Assembly: GCF_014805625.2 (NCBI RefSeq)
Contig: NW_023998460.1
Coordinates: forward strand, 138,441 to 202,440
Source of the DNA: Glossina fuscipes
Taxonomy: Eukaryota; Arthropoda; Insecta; Diptera; Glossinidae
DNA: 64,000 nucleotides
Direction of reading: 5' to 3'
Positions 47,227-58,559 of the stretch are shown here, one piece after another. The translations under genes and the position numbers were made by a program. The notes beneath the pieces were generated by a model. It was not told where the DNA came from. It ran no database searches and saw nothing but the letters and a program-made list of their open reading frames with translations. The number at the start of each line of letters is the position of its first letter. The stretch's first letter is position 1.

Positions 47227-49470
47227 TTATTTAGGTTCTCTGAGTGGGTTAAACAGTTCGTAATTGTATTTGCATTGACTAAGCTTTATCATGATAAGGT
47301 GCCTAGAGGAGCGGTTAGGGACATTAAAGCCTATCTCACGAAGTAATGCGGGCGAGTCAATTGTACCATTTTTTAAGTTGATTACGAAGGAAACCCCAGG
47401 AACCAATCTACGCTTCTCCAGTGACGGTAAGGATAACGGAAGCAACCTATTGTCATAGGGAGGAAGAGAGGCAATCGGATCCCAACCCAAATTTCTAAGG
47501 GCAAACAGCAAGAATTGCTTTTGAACAGATTCAATTGAATCTACATAGCACCTATATGAAGGCCACCACACAACAGAGGCATATTTACGCATAGGCCTAA
47601 CCAAACACATGTAAAGCCTTCTCATAATATAAGGATCATCAAGCTCTCTGGATCACCTCTTTATAAAACCAAGCGCGGACCTAGCTTTGCTTAACGAGAG
47701 CTCAATATGCAAATTGAAACGTAACCTATAATCGAATAAAACGCCTAAATCTATGAACGAATCGACGTCTTCCAACCTGTGCGAATCAATGAAATATTGA
47801 GTACTGAACGACTTCTTCTTAAGAAAGAAAGCTTCTTACATTTATTTAGATTTAGTTTCAGAAGATTGAGAGAGCACCATGCAACCAAATTGGTCAAATC
47901 ACTTTGAAGATGTGATTGCGATTCTACGGAAAAAGAAGAAAACAGTTTCACATCATCAGCATACATTAAAATCTCACTGAAATTAATCACGGAGGGCAAA
48001 TCATTGATATATAAATTAAATAAAATGGGTCCCAAGTGGCTACCTTGAGGTAAGCCAGACGTCACGGGGAATTCATCCGAGGTAATGAGGTTAAACAAAA
48101 CCCTGAATGATCTACCATGCAGATAAGAGCTTAACCATTCCACTAAGAAGAGAAAGCCAGAGGTCTGGAGTTTAAATCTAAGTAGTCTATGATTAACCAT
48201 ATCAAACGCTTTGCTAAAGTCAGTGTAAATGACATCAGTGCGAGAACCACTAGAAAAAGCCTTGAAAACATGAGAAGTAAACTCTAACAGATTGGTCACC
48301 GTAGATCTTCCCTTTCGAAAACCATGCTGGAAAGGAGAAATATACAATTTCATGGAAAAGGCTATATGCTGAGCCACAATTCCCTCGAACAGTTTAGGTA
48401 AGACACTCAACTTGGCAATGCCTCTGTAGTTCTCTACAAGTTGCCTACTACCACTTTTGTGAATAGGAATAAGGAAAGAAGTCTTCCAACACAAAGGGAA
48501 AACACCTAAATTCAAAGACTTATTAAAAATCTTTGAGATAACATCACAAAGCTCGCCAGCACAAGATATAAGTACACATGAGGGGATTCCATCAGGTCCA
48601 GCCGAACAATTATATTTCAGAGAGCTCAATCCTTCAAAAACGTCATTTTCAGATATAACAAAGTTAGGAATTGAAATCGAATTAGCTGAAATCGGATAGC
48701 TTACCGATAAATCAAAATTGGCAGTTGAAAAGTTCTGTCGGAAGTATTCCGCAAAGAGATTTGAGGTTTCAAAATCATCCGAGGACTCGGAGCCATTAAA
48801 AGACACATGCGACGGATTTATGGAGATTTTTCTTTTGGAATTAACGAACTTAAAAAAGTATTTAGGGTTAGCAAACAAGGAGGATTTAACAAACTGAAGT
48901 TATCTGCAATAGTATTGGCGGTTGAGGGAATTAAATTTATGCCTTGCAACAGAGTAAGCGAAATAGTCGAATGAAGAACCACTTTTCGAAAATTTTTTGA
49001 AAAGCTTGTTTTTCCCATTCTTGTATTATTTAATTATTTTATTAAACCACGGGGGACCTTTGCTTCGAGGACGGGACTGCTTGATCGGAGCGGATGCAGA
49101 TTGCTTGGCCACTTCACAAATGAGGGCGGCTTGCTTCATATATACAGAGATGTCCGAATTTGTGGGAATATAGGAGCAGGTCACATATAAGGAAATTTCA
49201 ATCGAATGGCAATAAATTCAACGTCGGGAATAGTTGGAAATTCAAGTGAATAGGAGGGAATTGCCGAAGAAATGGCAATTAAAACATCACCAACATTGCG
49301 AAACAATCGATCGTGTCTGAAAACTTGAAACGAATTATGGAAAAGTTCCGACGAATGTAGATCCGGCTTTAACTATGCTTCAGTGAAGACCAGACAGGAA
49401 AACTTCGTGCTCACTGAATTTAGGACAGTAGAATTTTTGAATTTAGACCCCTAACATTTTGATAAATGAG
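47227..49470 (-). pseudogene. ORF2 of non-LTR copy C: truncated endonuclease and reverse transcriptase
   Basis: The endonuclease start (SLIYQNVRGLNSKI, 49470) is followed by stops, and the segment with GDFN and SDH is deleted at the junction near 49090. The reverse transcriptase is open from 48878 to 47751 (375 residues): AGPDG at 93-97, RKGRSTVTNLLEF at 188-200, catalytic Asp220 in TDFSKAFD, PQGS at 277-280, YADD at 306-309 and the thumb start SLNLLKLNLNKCK at 336-348. A frame change near 47770 and a stop near 47655 precede the C-terminal domain (47625-47227; YASVVWWPSYRCY, then RHLIMIKLSQCKYNYELFNP). All catalytic residues of the polymerase are present. Without an endonuclease it could copy only at existing nicks, if made at all. 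Confidence 0.85.
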
Positions 49471-49493
49471 AGAAAATGGGGCTGAAGAAATAT

Positions 49494-50567
49494 TTAGTTT
49501 TTTGAAAAGGAAAGAGCTAATGCATTCGCATTACGGGGTCGGTCCCGAGGGATAAATTCCTTTATTAAGGATCCAACCGGCCACAATGGTTTATTTAAAA
49601 TCAAATTCATATTTTCGGTCGGAACTAGAATTTTAAAAGATGAGATAGCTCTAGATTGAGACGGACCCAGTTTAAATATACTAACTCGCTTTAAATTGAC
49701 AGAAGGGGCTTTCGCTGCCAGATAACCCCTTATTTTTTCAACAGATGTATCTGGTGCCAGTCTTGACACAAATATTGCCTTTCTGGGAGGAACTGCCTTC
49801 AAGCATATGTCATCAGTACTGGGAGCAGCAGGGTTAACGGATGAGGAATTATGAGTTGACGAAAATATAGAGGGGGTAACCACACGTGCACGAACAGCTT
49901 GTGCGACCTGCTCAGTTTGGCGACCAGCATTTACACTCGAACAGAGAGGAGGAGAGGACGATTTACTATTACCCTCATTAGTTGTGGGCGATGACGCCTG
50001 AGAAGATTGAGTGACATCTATGGGAGGAGATACCCTTGCCACTTCAGCATAGCTCAACCCAGAAGGACTTCCCGCCTTTTTTGTATTTTTTATGTTACCG
50101 ACCGACTCAGCCGTAGCAGAAACACTAACATTCTTTGTAGACTTTAAGGAATCCCTAACTTGCACCGACGGAACGGACTTAGGAGAATGCAGAGGTGACG
50201 AACCACACGCTACGCTACGCGTTGAGACTTTGCTAGCTGGAGAGAAAGATGACTGCGCAATATACCGACATTCATCAAACCTAGTCTTGATTATTTCAAA
50301 CTTCTCCCACAAAGAACCGAGATTTTTGCTCAAATCTGAGAAACAATTTCTCGTCTCCGTGAAGAGTTTGTAGAAATCAATGTCCCGCTTTCTATAGTCA
50401 GGACATGACCATCGTAAACCTTTAGAAGGGTCAAGGATTGCATCAGCAGCACGGCCGGTAATACCAGCACACTTTGCATGTCCAAAGCGATCACACAACC
50501 AATAAGAAATGAATTGTTCAGATTCAGGGCCGATTTTCGCACGACATGGAGTAAATAAGCAATCCAT
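49494..50567 (-). CDS. ORF1 protein of non-LTR copy C: PHD-like finger, coiled segment, Ser-rich linker, RRM-like domain
   Basis: This is a 357-residue open frame. Residues 3-58 form a PHD-like zinc finger (C3, C8, C25, H30, C33, C55). Two expected ligands are Tyr here: Tyr22 in SYWLC and Tyr58 in CPDY, where copy B has SCWLC and CPDC. Residues 63-105 look like an amphipathic helix (KNLGSLWEKFEIIKTRFDE). Residues 105-255 are Ser/Thr/Pro-rich, with GLSYAEVARV at 170-179. Residues 262-345 resemble an RRM (KAIFVSRLAPDTSVEKIRGY, then VSIFKLGPSQSRAISSFKI). In relatives the protein binds element RNA. The reading frame is uninterrupted, but the finger is probably not folded normally. Whether it is expressed is unknown. 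Confidence 0.8.
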   Translation of the reverse strand: MDCLFTPCRAKIGPESEQFISYWLCDRFGHAKCAGITGRAADAILDPSKGLRWSCPDYRKRDIDFYKLFTETRNCFSDLSKNLGSLWEKFEIIKTRFDECRYIAQSSFSPASKVSTRSVACGSSPLHSPKSVPSVQVRDSLKSTKNVSVSATAESVGNIKNTKKAGSPSGLSYAEVARVSPPIDVTQSSQASSPTTNEGNSKSSSPPLCSSVNAGRQTEQVAQAVRARVVTPSIFSSTHNSSSVNPAAPSTDDICLKAVPPRKAIFVSRLAPDTSVEKIRGYLAAKAPSVNLKRVSIFKLGPSQSRAISSFKILVPTENMNLILNKPLWPVGSLIKEFIPRDRPRNANALALSFSKN

Positions 50568-50957
50568 GTCAATTGGAACAACAAAAGTAGCTTATGAAGG
50601 GAAAAAAGAAAAACTAAAAAATTCCCCGGCAGCGAATTAAAGCAAATATCTCACTACCTTGCCCACTGTAAATAAAGAGCGAAAGCTAAAGAACTGTAAA
50701 CAAAAGATTAACAGGCAAAAAAAAAGAGACTTTTTACAAAGAGCTCAATTGTTGCTTACACAAAACCAAAATGGTTTTTTCACATAAATGATTATAATAT
50801 TCATATACGTTAAATTAACACTTTATTCTTTTAGAGAAATTATAAAATTGAACACGATTAAAGCAAAAAAATAAAAGCAAGAAATACACTAAAAATTTAA
50901 AATATTTCTTGCACTGAATAAAAACGCGACCACAACACGCACGCAGAGTTGCCAAAC

Positions 50958-52129
50958 TTTAGTTTTAAAAATTATTAGTAAATTCAATTTCACTCGCATT
51001 AATCAAATATTGTTCCTCTTTAACGTGCGGCATCGATTATTCATGTCCGCGGTTTCATCGGTACGTGCGTTTTACCTATGTTGGCAATTCAAAGCATCAC
51101 AATAATAAATTCTAATCAATGCTGAGATTTAAATTTGCTGTGTTAATATAATAGTTATGGAATTTATTATTATTATTATTATTAATTTCGCCAGAGAAAT
51201 GAATTCTAAAACTAAACTCTTAAAGCACTAGCAAGAGTAGTAGTAGAAAACTGTCTGTAGAAAAAAAAAGTAGATAGTGTTCATTAAAGTTATTCAAATT
51301 TATTTTGTTTCTTTTGTGGCTTTTCTACATACTTTCTATATAGTTTAACAAAAAATAAACAGCATAAAAGGATTTGTATTATATTTTTTCAAGTCTATAT
51401 CTGGTTGACAACGTTTGATTGGTAAATAATACAATAACTTGTATCGTATATCGCATAAACTTCAGTTGCTTATTTATGTATATTGAAATGAATATATATA
51501 TATATTCATTCATTCAAACAGACAGAGAGTATTACTTCAGACAGGACCGTTATATAAAAGTGGCGCCACACGTTGGGCCCACCTCCTTGGAGATGCTCCA
51601 TCGATCCACCTAGTAATATTATCACTGATTTCAAACTTTTGAGATGCCGCATAATTTATTGCTAGTTTCTTTGATTACAAATATGTATGCTTATTTTCGT
51701 ATGAACAAATCTAGAATTTATGTATACACAAATATTTTGTGTTTTATATTTGGGAATAGGCCCGTGAGTTTGAGAACTGAGTAAACACATGTTGAAATTA
51801 TTGATTCTTTTGGCATATTGCCATTGTCAAACCACGGGCTTTCTCAACTGGTCCTTTTGTACCGTGAATAGATAAATCTGTTTATAAGTCTGTTTTAGGA
51901 TGTCTGACATGGTAGAATTTTTGTCATTGGTGGGCTCATTCGTAATAGTTGTGCAGCTGCGATTTACACTCATGCTCATTCGAGAAAAGAAACATAATTT
52001 TGGATGAATGTTACTTTCTAAATTACTGATACGCTAAGACCCTAAATGGACTCTTTCCTTTTAAGAACTTTATATATAATTTATTTTTGCTCTTTCGCGC
52101 AATTGGCGTATTTCATTTATATATATATA
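50958..52129. other. No recognised gene; (ATT)n and (TA)n tracts
   Basis: 51163-51186 is an (ATT)n microsatellite; 51494-51505 and 52117-52134 are (TA)n, the latter merging with the start of the mariner copy. Nothing else recognised. Confidence 0.45.
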
Positions 52130-52754
52130 TATATTGGGAAAAAGAAATCCATTATTTTTTCGGTAGATGGCTGCACTGATAGNNNNNNNNNNNNNNNNNN
52201 NNNNNNNNNNNNNNNNNNNNNNNNNNNNNNNNNNNNNNNNNNNNNNNNNNNNNNNNNNNNNNNNNNNNNNNNNNNNNNNNNNNNNNNNNNNNNNNNNNNN
52301 NNNNNNNNNNNNNNNNNNNNNNNNNNNNNNNNNNNNNNNNNNNNNNNNNNNNNNNNNNNNNNNNNNNNNNNNNNNNNNNNNNNNNNNNNNNNNNNNNNNN
52401 NNNNNNNNNNNNNNNNNNNNNNNNNNNNNNNNNNNNNNNNNNNNNNNNNNNNNNNNNNNNNNNNNNNNNNNNNNNNNNNNNNNNNNNNNNNNNNNNNNNN
52501 NNNNNNNNNNNNNNNNNNNNNNNNNNNNNNNNNNNNNNNNNNNNNNNNNNNNNNNNNNNNNNNNNNNNNNNNNNNNNNNNNNGAGTTTTTTGCAAATAGA
52601 GACCAGGACTTCTATGAGAGAGGCATTTTAAAGTTACCTTTAAAATGGCAACAAATCGTACAACATATTTGACCCAAATCGGACCATCCGAAGCATGTTA
52701 AATAAAGTCCTAAAGTTCATATAAAAATAATGGATTTTTTTTTCCCCAAACTAA
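52130..52754 (+). mobile_element. Mariner derivative with a 400-N assembly gap
   Basis: It starts in a TA repeat with TTGGGAAAAAGAAATCC (the first bases of the terminal repeat are altered) and ends TTTCCCCAAACTAA at 52754. After 50 bases of left end comes a 400-N gap, then the C-terminal part (FFANRDQDFYERGILKLPLK). The end of the gene carries the same 10-base deletion and the same substitutions as the deletion derivative at 34343. If it is the same derivative, the missing piece would be near 185 bp, not 400. Translations across the N run are meaningless. Confidence 0.85.
52183..52582. other. Assembly gap (400 N)
   Basis: A run of exactly 400 N inside the mariner copy; a size estimated in scaffolding rather than measured is likely. 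Confidence 0.95.
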
Positions 52755-53010
52755 TATATATTTTTTTTTAATACAAATATATACCTGTTTTTTGGAACTT
52801 ATTAATAATATACTACATTTATTTTATTTTTTTGTTTTGATTTCCCCATAATATCTCTAAAATGGTCGTACTTTTTTTTACTTAGGTTTTAGCATCTTTA
52901 TATTATAAATGTCTATACATTATCATTGCAATATATCATATTATATTATCAACCCACTGAACTATCGCTTATACCTCGTAAAAAATATATTTACACATAC
53001 TATATATATT

Positions 53011-53307
53011 GTAGTGTGATCGCATACCATCGTATGCATCCACTTGAAATGTGACAAAATTATGCCACTTCAGCATAACCCTTTTGATAAAATAAAATGT
53101 CACACTTCACTTCGCATGTAAACAGTGATAATTCTGTTTATATAAGAATAATGTAGTGTGTGATAAGGATAATTTAGTAATCAATTACAATCCTGTTTAG
53201 AATAAGATAAGAATAGTTTAGTGTAAAAATTTAGTATAAATAGTGCGTAAGAAAATAAAGAAAAGGTGTTCTCATCAGAGTTCTCATAAAGCAACTCAAC
53301 CAAGCAT
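53011..53307 (+). mobile_element. Candidate solo LTR
   Basis: A segment beginning TGTAGTGTGATCGCATACC contains TATAAATAGTGCG (53235), then AATAAAG 19 bases on and a GTTCTCATCAGAG stretch, ending near CAACTCAACCA. A TATA box, closely following AATAAA and a TG...CA frame is the arrangement of an insect LTR. No second LTR, primer-binding site or target duplication was identified, so this could be an ordinary promoter-like accident. Confidence 0.25.
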
Positions 53308-53449
53308 TTTACTCGCTAAGAACACAAAGCGTTCAATCCGCCTGAACCATTAAGATTAGTCTTTGGCATGTGATACAAGGGAACGTTAAGTTTGCGCGAA
53401 TGGATGCACCACCCAGAAGGAGTCAGTCTCTGTCCATGTATTTTTGTGT

Positions 53450-54030
53450 TTAGCGCACAGGTCGGAATTTTCGAAATATTTTGATGAAATTTGGTACACT
53501 GACGTGTTCTGACCCAAGAAAAAAAGGATTCAGATAGGCTCTCTTTCTTGGCTACTCCCACATAACGCCTTATTTTAGAAAGTCTTTATATACAAAAGAA
53601 TTGCAGTCTTCAAAATTTTTCGACGAAATTCGCTTAGTAATAATATTTCGTTATTCTAAATTGGCATGAAATATTTAGTTTGGCTCCTTTTCTCTTATAA
53701 CCGTTCCTAGGAAAAATAAATCTTTAAATGCTAGAAAGGTACAAGTTTTAATATTTCGTGGTGAAAATGGTTTCATAGCTTAGAAATCAATCTTACCAAA
53801 TTGGGAATACGTAGGTCTATTCTTTGGATACCACAGCATATATGGATTCTCAGGAAATGTAAGTCTTCATATACCAAAAAGAGCTAGTTGTTAATGTTTA
53901 TGACTAAAATTTGTTCATGACAATAATTTGACACAAAAGTTAAGTGGACCAAATTTGAAGTGGGATTACAGAGGTCTTTTTCTTAGAGGCTTGCTTATAA
54001 AGGGGTTATTGTGAATCACGAGCCCTTACG
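53450..54030. repeat. Degenerate tandem array, four units of about 130-160 bp
   Basis: Two short blocks recur in the same order. Block one: GATGAAATTTGGTACACT (53492), CGACGAAATTCGCTTAGT (53622), TGGTGAAAATGG (53760), ACTAAAATTTGTTCATGAC (53904). Block two: GGCTCTCTTTCTTGGCTACT (53537), GGCTCCTTTTCTCTTATAAC (53681), GGTCTATTCTTTGGATACC (53813), GGTCTTTTTCTTAGAGGCTT (53973). Spacing is 130-160 bp. Helentron/DINE elements of flies often carry such a central minisatellite, a possible source. The open frame at 53316-53561 overlaps it and is not a gene. Confidence 0.45.
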
Positions 54031-56429
54031 AACGCAAGTCTATTTACTAGTTGTTTATGACGGAAACTGAACGATAATAAAATTTTTAAAAAGTAAATTA
54101 AAATTGCTAAATTAGGATCACGCTATATAATGTCTTTGAGAATCCTCCAATATGCAGGCTTTCTCTCAAAAGAAATCCTGCTTCTACTAAAAAATAATGT
54201 GTAACTTTTGGAGCATTATTAGTGAGGCATGTGAACAACTACACCAGGCGAAGTGGTAGTGTTCGATTTTGTCCGATTACAATATTCTTCCTTGTTTTTA
54301 TGGTAAATTATACAAATTCCACACTCTGTACAATTGTGTACTTTTCGTTGCTGATTTTTCGAGCAATAGTAAATACAAATATTAATTTATGCAAAGAACT
54401 GGAGAAAAGTACGACACATTTTACCACGAGTTTTCGTTCAGTAATCCTTTGTAACAAAAAATAAATAATTACTTTATATGTCCTGAGGGCGCTTTAAAGT
54501 GTAAAGCGCCCACAGTGCTCACAGACACTATTAGGATGGTTGCACCAAAGAATTTGCACGTAATTGCTCCTTAATGATTACCAGACGGACGAAGTTCTAA
54601 CTAACCGATCGGAGATTTGCCCCTTGTCCTTATCTTCACCCGCCCTGCGTAGCGGTCTGCCTTCGGCCCATATCAAGATTTGTAGGTTGAACTTGGATCG
54701 AAGCCCTAACAACCCGCTTTGCTCTTATGATCTAAAATAAAAATTATTTCTATTTCACTTTCTTTTTTTTATATTTTATACAGAATTAAGGCATAAAACT
54801 TCCCGGTAAATTTATATATATATATGATTATGAGTATAAATAAGTTTCAACGTTTATTCGAATGTAAATATGTGTGCAGGTAAACATTTATGTGGATATA
54901 ATATATTGTGCAATAAGAATTATTTAATGATCTTTAGAGTAAAGTCTTCCACAATCCTTAAAATTTCGGAATTATTTTTACGCAAATTAAAATTCAATCG
55001 TCCTCTTTTTATTTATTCTTAAGTGCAGGAGACCTTAATCCGACCAGAACTTTATTGACAAATTCAATTCGTTGAATTTTATCGTAAAATTTAAATTTTA
55101 TCCTACTCAAAATATTTTTACTTTCTTGAGTTTTAAATGACTTTTAAGTATTTACTAAAATACATCACCAAATTAAAATTTTTTTTAGAAATATTCAAAA
55201 GGTACGATAGATATCCATAAACTTTTTATGCAAGCGTAGCGTTCCAATTCGTGTTCGGAATTATTTCAAGTACAACATCGATCTGAATTTATTGCGTGAG
55301 AGTCCCATCATTACAGGAATTTCTTTTGAGATTTGCATAATTCTTATATTAATATTAAATATTACAAGTCAACGCACGATCATGCAATGTGGTATTAAGA
55401 TAGTGTGTCTGGGTATATTCAAAATCCGATTGAAATTGATACGCACTTACATACATTTTTGCAACTCCAATAAAGTAGAACTTCGATGAACTTTGTGATT
55501 TTATTTAAATATATTTTTACCCAAGCAAAACTCGAAAAACTTCAAAATATTCAAAATGTACGATAAAAGAAATATCGGATATAAGTAAATTTTATTTTCC
55601 CGAACCTTTTTTGTTACTCTTTTTTTATACAATTTTTGAACACTTTTATCAAAAAAAATTGTTTTTTCTCAATTTCGCCATTTTGATCTCTTCCCCCTTT
55701 TCTTTCTATCCACTACCAACAACGTCATCTTTCATTTGTTCTAAAAATTAACTCTTTTCGAGCGACAATTTCACCACCCTTTTTTTGGTGCAGGGTTGCA
55801 TTCTTGTTTTAACACACAATAGAAGGAAATTGTATTTCGGAAGAAAACAAAAAAAAAAAACTTCATAAAGCACCTTTCAATTGTGCATCTTCCTGACTTT
55901 CTTTCGCAATCCTTATACTTCGTGGTAAAACTACCGCTTTCCAACTGCTCGTTTCGGCGTTGCCGACTTTAAATTAATGGAGCACGATCTTCAGCGAAGA
56001 AACCGACGGCCTTCAGCTCCGCTTTTTTTTAGTCAAGACTAAAAGGTGAACTGTTCCTCGACAAAAGCAACGTAGTAGGAGCTTAAAAAAGCTATTTTGC
56101 TCATATTTCAAAGGAAATGTACCAAAAAGTACATTCTAACAGTACTGTTCTTTCATGAACTAATAGTCTCTTTAGAAAATGGTTTAAAATTGTCTTTTAC
56201 CCATGATATGCAAGTGAAAATTGTATTGAAATTGAATTGAATTGCGTTGAAAGTTATATTTAATGCATGTATTTAGATCAGCGGCGTCTATTGGTGAAAA
56301 TGGTAAAATGGCAATGGCAATGTACACAACGGTTAAATTCGGTAAGTTTGGCTTTCATAAAAAAGCATCTTCCCTTTAACATTGTTGACTTATTCAGTAC
56401 AGACGCTAATCAGTAGACGCTCACAGTAG
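54031..56429. other. No recognised gene; one GC-rich patch at 54545-54730
   Basis: 54545-54730 stands out from AT-rich surroundings: GATCGGAGATTTGCCCCTTG, TCTTCACCCGCCCTGCGTAG, CGGTCTGCCTTCGGCCCATA. No frame in it recalls a protein and I find no tRNA or rRNA pattern. The rest holds T runs and short open frames without similarity (54222-54464, 55292-55489). Confidence 0.35.
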
Positions 56430-57330
56430 CTTTTCCGACATTCAATACGTTGAAGAAATCTGCTGCCGAAACCTGTCAAACAGTTGCAGATTTATTATTA
56501 TTTTGCTCCATCATACCCCAATTGTCGGTTTTGGTTTCACAGGTTTAAAGGCGGTCATTTTTATGTCTACGACGAAGAACGACCTGGGCGATAAATAGAG
56601 ACGAAAAAGCTTCAAAGAGAATAATCTGTAAGACTTATTGGGTTAAAACTCAGCTGAAGCTCTGAAACAACACCTTTCAAGCAGCTAACCCGATGATGAA
56701 TCAACCTTTTCCAGACGCTTACCTACTAAAGGGAAGGAAAATGGAAGGAACTGACTGAAAATGCCACTTCGAATCGTATCAGCGTTCCGGTTTCATTGAT
56801 TGCCAGGCAAAAAAAGAAGAAGAGTTTTCGGTGACTTAGTGCGACTGGCGATGAAATATGGGTCTATTGCGACAATCCTAGGTCATGGGTTTGTCCAGAA
56901 GAATCATCCACATCGACACTGAAACAAGATATTCATAACCATAAAATTTTGCTGTGCAAATGGTGGACATGGAACGAAACTGCTACTGCAGATGCATTGT
57001 TGCAAAAAAGATCATAGATTAAGATTAAGAGACCCGACGGCATTCTCTTACATGACAATACTCGGCGGCACGTTGCAAGGGTTGTCAAGGAAACATTGTT
57101 GTTGCTAGAATGGGAAGTTCTGCCGTACCTACTCACCAGAGATGGCGCCTCCTGATTACCACTTGTTCAGATCGATGGAGCACATCTTGGCTGACACGTG
57201 GCTTCGAAGTGCTGAAAAAGCGGGGAAATGTATCGATGACCAAACCAATATTATTCTTTCGACACGATATCGCCATGTTGCCAGAAGTATGGGGAAAAGT
57301 TGTAGAAAATGATTGAAATATTTTGATTAA
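56430..57330 (+). pseudogene. Mariner-family transposase fossil 3
   Basis: Frames in order: WFHRFKGGHFYVYDEERPG (56535-56590), a VxQLL/SAEALKQHLSSS stretch (56660), RISVPVSLIARQKKKKSF (56775-56835), TGDEIWVYCDNPRSWVCPEE (block with the first catalytic Asp, 56845), HKILLCKWWTWNETATADAL (56940), GILLHDNTRRHVARVVKETL (second, 57040) and APPDYHLFRSMEHILADTW (third, 57143). All three catalytic aspartates are recognisable, with many frame changes between. Terminal repeats were not identified. Short minus-strand frames (56933-57345) are shadows. Confidence 0.75.
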
Positions 57331-57724
57331 TGTATATTGTACCAACTTTTCTCAACAAATGTCTTTTTCAATAGAAAAAGTTATCAAAATACATCTAAGC
57401 ACCTAATAGAAAACAAAAAAATTACATAAACTCCAAAGCAAGATCAAATGGCGAGGCTTAATATATTAAACCTTTTCGGAAAGTTCCTACTACTAACTTG
57501 CCAATGTTTTATAATCCTCTGCAAATGTAGTAGATTCAGTTGTAATATGAATTTACTTTGACTAAACAAAAAGAAAATAGCTCGCTTTCTAAGTGAACTC
57601 TGTAGTGTCTATCGATTCTACCTCACTTCCACTAAAGCTATAATCGTGTGCGTAGTGTTTGCTAAATAGTCATTTCCGAATCAGCGAATAAAAGTATTAA
57701 TTGTTGGACATACCTCCTTTATTA

Positions 57725-57935
57725 AACCCACCACTGTAAGATGCGGGTATACTTATTTAGTTTCTTTTCATAAAATATGTAACACCGAAAAGAAAGCTTC
57801 GGAGACCATACAAACTGTATATATTCTTGAATAGCTTGATTTAGCCATATCTGTCCGTCTGTGTGGCGTTTGTTGGTGGCACATTGCTCAAATGAAGATA
57901 TATTGTCTATGCAGATAATAAATATGATAGACACC
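57725..57935 (+). repeat. DINE-like repeat fragment
   Basis: CCACTGTAAGATGCGGGTAT, AAAATATGTAACACCGAAAA, GAAAGCTTCGGAGACCATAC, TGTATATATTCTTGAATAGC, TTGATTTAGCCATATCTGTC and CGTCTGTGTGGCG follow the same order as the copy at 33780. It is shortened after the GTCCGTCTG block. Confidence 0.6.
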
Positions 57936-58559
57936 GCAACCTGGTGGATTATTATTTTTTTTTAATAATACCAGGGATGTCGGTATCAAATAAAAGAATC
58001 TGGCGAGTAGAATGCGAAAAGCACAGTGGTGAGTACTCGAGAGTCGTCCTAAGCCGAATATAAGATTTTTACTTGCTTTTTATTTACTTTTTTATTTAAA
58101 TAAAACATTAGCTAATATAACCAGTACAAGATAAGCTAATCAGATAATATGAACAAGTATGATTATAAATTAAAAAGTATGATTATAAGATAAAGAAAAT
58201 CAAAAATCGAAACTAACAATCCATTTCTTATCAGTATGTGAAAAATGAGAATGAGACAAATCAATATAACATTTGTAGGTATGTTGCAAAGAATGAAATC
58301 AGGGAGGTCAAAGACTCGCTTTGGACGAATTACGTTGAGTTGGGGACCAAGGCCGACATAATCGTTTCAATCGTCAAATTATTTACAACGAACACTGAAA
58401 GAACAGTTCATAACTACTTCTACACTGCAACAATCAAAAAGCCATGAAAGCCAACCCAGCAAGACTGGTGACTAAATAGACATTAGTTTCCATGAAAACC
58501 CTATTCTAAAAACCAACGGTATGTGTTCAAAAGTTGGTAAATAGATCAAGTAAGGGCTG
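57936..58559. other. No recognised gene or element
   Basis: AT-rich. The open frame at 58238-58447 resembles no family. AGTATGATTATAA occurs twice at 58155-58190. Confidence 0.4.

Larger units (their letters stand above)
46824..50957 (-). mobile_element. Non-LTR retrotransposon copy C (CR1/Jockey-group), longest copy, 4.1 kb
   Basis: On minus it begins AGTTTGGCAACTCTGCGTGC at 50957, with a leader of about 390 bp, then ORF1 (50567-49494), ORF2 (about 49470-47227), a 3' UTR and an (AAAT)n tail at 46840-46824. The 5' start matches copy B, so it is probably full length at both ends. The ORF1 PHD finger plus RRM-like domain, the MYADDVKLF reverse-transcriptase box, no RNase H and the short tetranucleotide tail fit the CR1/Jockey group. 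No clear target duplication was found. ORF2 lacks part of its endonuclease and has frame changes, so the copy cannot move by itself. Confidence 0.9.
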
